Below are positions 59,717 to 64,000 of a stretch of 64,000 nt of DNA, one piece after another; within the stretch, counting starts at the first letter, position 1; every line of letters starts with the position of its first letter. Under the pieces are notes generated by a model that saw only the letters and a list, made by a program, of their open reading frames with translations, had not been told where the DNA came from and ran no database searches. The position numbers and the translations under genes are program-made. The stretch covers positions 57,404 to 121,403 of the forward strand of contig RCAB01000167.1 of the NCBI GenBank assembly GCA_003640385.1, given 5' to 3'. This DNA comes from Setaria digitata (Eukaryota > Nematoda > Chromadorea > Rhabditida > Setariidae).

Positions 59717-62700
59717 ATATTACGGTATCAGCGTGCAAACTGGTATTTCAACCTTCAACCGTAGCTTCTGATCGATGATAATTCGCCAAATTTTACCTCT
59801 ATTTCATTACTTGTAATTAAACAATTACCGGTAAATAATGAGTAAAAATTTTGGAGACTATGCTTGTTACACTACCATTATCAGGTGAAAAGTATTAAGC
59901 AAATCATCAAATAAAGGTGGAAAAGATAGATGGAAATATATGTGTTAAATTTAATTATCAGAAATGAAAGAAATATGGGATTAATTAGCAAAAATAACAG
60001 TAGGATGAATAAAATTTCGCTAAAATTTGTGCGAATACTAATGAGAAAAAATAAATTAATTAATTAAAGAATAAGGAAGGAAAATTAACCGTAAATTTTC
60101 GAGGAAAAAAATTTATTTTTACAAGAATTTGTTTAATTAATTAAATAAATGAAGAAAAAAGCACTCCAAGCTGTTATATTATCTAGCTAGATTAAATTTA
60201 TTAAAAAAAAAAAATTAATTTCGTTTTAGAATAAATTAAAAAATAAAACAAGACTAACTGATGAAAGATGATTAAGACATTAAGCTTAAACTTTTACTTT
60301 TTTTTTTTTTATTCAATTTCTTTTTTTTTTTTCTTTTCATTTATTTATCATTGATAAAAATGTTGTGCTGACAAATAATAATAGCTTATTGTTATACAAG
60401 CATCGTTACTAATGCACAACGGTATGTTTGCGATGGTATTCAAAATTTCAATCAATTCTCTTCCATTCCATTCCATCACTTATCATTTATCAGCTTTTTA
60501 AACTTAACATTTTCAGCGAAAATCTTATTTCTATTTTACTTCATCAATTTCGTTAGCACTATCATTCATATCACTAGATAGTATGAAACCTAGTGATAGT
60601 TCAATAAATCATCATACAATCCCATCAGCATTATCGTTTTATCCCTAATAAATATCAGTTTACTCATACAATATCCAAAATATTCGATAATTATTTACTC
60701 TCTTTTTTCTTTAAATTCCTTTTATTTCGATCTATTATTTTATTTATTCTAATAAGGATTATAATTAGTGTTAGTTAAATCTTAAAATAGCATACAATAA
60801 GAGAAGCAAAAGCTTTACCATTAATAAGCATAAATGCAATTTGTTCTCATTGATGTTTTTACCTTAGGAAATGCTTTCATCTTCCGTTTTTTTTCCCCCT
60901 TTCTATACTAATTGGTAGCATGCATTTGCTAATTGTTACGTTAATTAATTAGTTTTTTATTTTATGATATTTTTTTGTTGTTAGATTATTTTATTTTCAT
61001 TTAACTATTTGCATTACGATACATTCCAGTTGGAATGTATCATCCATTTACAGTAATATTTCTAGAAATGTTAAACTTTCAATTACTTAATTTATCTTAT
61101 TCATTTCTAGTTGGGAGAAGTGAAAAAAAAAGAAAAATTAGAATTTAAAAAGATATGCTGTAAATTTAAGCAAAATTCGGCTGAACAATATAGAAAAATT
61201 TAAATTCTTTAATTACGAATCTTTAATTATCAGTTATTCATTTTATATGCGAATAAAATGAGTGAATACAAGTGCATGTTATCATTACCTTATCATTCAA
61301 CCGTCTTCCTCAAATATTTCATGATCAGTTAGATAACTACTAAAATATCAATAAATATAATCAGCAATAGTGCATATTCGAGAATGATATCTTTTTTTTG
61401 TTTGGTTTTATTTTGAAACAATATATTTTATATGCACTGCGGAAAACAACATGACAAATTACAAGAACATTGATCATATCATCATATATCAATTATTCAT
61501 CTCAGTCAGTAATAATGATAGTGAGAATGATATATTTGTGAATGACAATCATAGGAAGAAAAAAGAAAAATAGAAAAACAAAAAGTTAACGGATGAATGA
61601 AAGGAAAATAAAGATCGGATATGACAATTATAATTATCATTATTATCGATAAAATAAACCATATCATTTTCATTCAACTGTCTATCCACCATCTGAGAAT
61701 GCGAAATAGATGAAATAATCGAAAGCACAAAAAAAAAAAGAAGTGCTAATAGGTCATTATATTGATGAATCTTTCCGCTAGAGCTCGCATATTTTCTCGA
61801 CTTTTTTTTTTCCTTCCTCCCGAAATCTCTTTTCTTGAATAGATCATAAAAGTTTTCATATTTTTCTCATCAGTAAATGAACTAATCAAAACTATCACTG
61901 CACAGTAGCAGCAGCAGTAGCACATCTGGCCATCTACATTTCCCTCATGTCATTATCATTTGCCGTTTCATTCTTTCGTACTATTATTATCAGTTTTAAT
62001 GTAATGAGAAAAATGCATTTTCAGCAATTGGATGAGGAAATGACTGTAATTTATGGCATATTTCAATTCTCGACATTTTCTACTTTTTTCTTTTTTTTTT
62101 TTTTTAATTTTTAACTTCATAACAATCTATTTTGCCTCCCTCCCCCTCTCTTTGTCTTCATATTTTGTGTCATCACTGTTGTTATTCTAATTATTATCAT
62201 TTATTACTGATGAAGTGATAATTTAACAGTAAATATTGATATTCTTTTTTAATTTGCAACCGCATAAGAATCTGTCTTTTTTTCCTTCCTTCTCTCTGCC
62301 TCTCTCTCTCTCTCTCTCCCTCTCCCTCCCTCTCTCTTTCTCTGGCTTCATCCTTTTCATCATTATTATTGTTATTTTAATTATAATCATTTATTATTGA
62401 TGGAATGATAATTTAGCAGCAAATAGAGATATGCATATATATAATGTTAATCAGCTCTTATCATTTAAATTATCACTTTTATTGTCATTTACAATTAAAA
62501 CACTACTACATTTTTTCTGTTATCTTCAATCAATTTCCATTCATGATTGATCTTTTTTTTTCCAAGTCTGTATTTTTTCCTTTTACTTTTGTATGAGGAA
62601 AAGAAATCAAAGTCATATAATTAATCCTGAAAATGTCCCTATTAAGTAATTGATAATTAATGAAATCGCTTAATTATCTTATTTAATTTTGAAAAAAAGA

Positions 62701-63247
62701 AACAATTGACAATGATGGAAAAGTATTTGAGCATATCGTTGTTTAAACGATGAATTTGTTAATTTGCTTAAATGATGCATTTTGTTAATTTTCCATTATT
62801 AAAAATTTTGGTAAAAGAACAAAATTGGCTAAAATATGCAAAAACGGTATGATTTATTGTTCATCATTAAAATAACTTATGAAACTTGAATGGATATTGT
62901 TCACCATCTCTAATAATGGAATGAAAATTTGAAAAATACTAAATTCAAATTTTAATTTTCTACTTTTGTTTTCGTTCAGCTTTTCAATGAATTAAAAAAA
63001 AAAACTGAATGACTAGAATGAAAATATTTCAAAAATTAAATGATTAAAATGAAAATATTTTTGATCAGTTAGAATGCTCTTCGTAATTTTATTATTAAAT
63101 AATAAATAATTTACAAATATGATTCAAATGAAAGTTTTTTTTTTCCTTTATTTTCTGCAAAATTCCGCTTCTCATACTTACTATTTATCAAATTATCAGT
63201 TACGAACTATTTGGTGATAAATTCTGCGAATATTTCTTTTTGAGTTG

Positions 63248-63265
<18 letters not shown>
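59717..63265. other. Gene-poor AT-rich region
   Basis: No supported exon on either strand. Contains a CT-rich microsatellite (about 62290-62342), many T runs, and scattered TTATCA/TGATAA words. It may be intergenic or part of an intron of a gene beyond the window. Confidence 0.5.
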
Positions 63266-63289
<24 letters not shown>

Positions 63290-64000
63290 AATAATAGTAG
63301 TAATAATAATAGTAACAATAATAATAGTAACACTAATAATAGTGATAGTAGTAATAATAATAAGTAACAATAATAATAATAATAACAATAATAATAATAT
63401 TAATAATAACAATAATAATTTAATATATATATATATATATATATATTAAACAAATTAAAACTATTTAATTCAAAATGGTATATATATTGTAAAATATACA
63501 ATATCTGTTTGAATTTTGTATTTCTTCAATTCAAATAATTTACAGAAACAATAATATCAGCAACAATAAGAGCAATAAGGATAACAATAATAATAATAAT
63601 AAGAATGAATATAATAGTGAAGAAAATTAGCAAAAAAACAAAAACAAAAACGAAAAAAAAATGGAATAAGCTTATAACTAGCAGTGGTAGCAGTAACAAT
63701 AAAAATAATAACAATAACAATAATAATGTGGATGGTGGAGGAAATATTAATAGTAATAATAAACAACAATGAGCAAAATAGCTAATAATAAATGAAAAAA
63801 AAAAAAAAAAAGGAAAATAATGAAGTTATGCCTAGTAGCAATAATAATAGTAAAAGTAACAAAAACAACACTAATAATAGTAATAGCAGTAATAATACTA
63901 AGTAACAATAGTAATAATAATAATAACAATAATAATAATATTAATAATAACAATAATAATAATAATAACAATAATAATAATATTAATAATAACAATAATA
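63249..64000. repeat. TA microsatellites and AAT/AAC trinucleotide arrays
   Basis: TA runs at about 63249-63285 and 63421-63447, with AAT/AAC/AGT-type trinucleotide arrays at 63286-63420, 63560-63600 and 63695-64000. The last array runs off the window. Leu/Ile-rich open frames on the minus strand here are products of the repeat. Confidence 0.92.

Noticed and set aside
63200..63995. Leu/Ile-rich open frames on the minus strand at the window end
   Set aside because: They are translations of AAT/AAC trinucleotide repeats and T-rich tracts, with no start context or family signal.
1..64000. tRNA genes, CRISPR arrays, prophage or insertion sequences
   Set aside because: None were recognised on reading both strands. 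Regular short repeats present are microsatellites, not spaced arrays. A tRNA covariance scan was not possible here.

Overview
The window is strongly AT-rich nuclear DNA from a eukaryote with short, phase-consistent exons, poly-T-rich introns ending in TTTCAG or TTTTAG, and many homopolymer runs. Several start codons lie 4 to 40 bases after a TTTCAG-like acceptor, as expected for spliced-leader trans-splicing. The protein families and intron style fit a nematode, most likely a spirurid/filarial worm; the species is inferred, not read. I rebuilt gene models by hand from splice sites, reading phase and family similarity, so individual exon borders may be off by a few bases. Six single-N gaps are present, and five are flanked by near-identical copies of the same sequence, which looks like unmerged contig ends.

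Layout. 72-5438 (-): METTL23-like methyltransferase, divergently paired with 5916-7472 (+) ARV1. 10796-13887 (+): small two-Ig-domain protein, probably of muscle, whose first exon is duplicated at an N gap. 14465-14916 (-): an unidentified coding-like stretch with an apparent frameshift. 14875-24205 (+): a run of DNA-repair genes, XPC/Rad4, then a 70-residue membrane protein whose last exon overlaps the start of ALKBH1, then PCNA. 28226-32594 (+): choline/ethanolamine phosphotransferase. 33822-34112 (-): a decayed fragment of eukaryotic 28S rRNA domain V. 35102-39914 (-): a secreted, probably GPI-anchored protein resembling the IgGFc-binding family. 41743-46340 (-): a PPP-family phosphatase that has lost most catalytic residues. 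47712-53035 (+): a Polycomb-group Scm homologue (two MBT repeats, SLED domain, SAM domain). 55955-59716 (+): an unidentified coiled-coil protein. 59717-64000: no gene seen, ending in AAT/AAC trinucleotide repeats.

Functional themes. XPC (damage recognition), ALKBH1 (2-oxoglutarate dioxygenase acting on nucleic acid) and PCNA (sliding clamp) lie head-to-tail within about 9.4 kb. ARV1 and the phosphotransferase both serve membrane lipid biology but are far apart. The most unusual items are the degenerate phosphatase, the shared splice acceptor between the 70-residue gene and ALKBH1, the buried 28S fragment, and the IgGFc-like surface protein.
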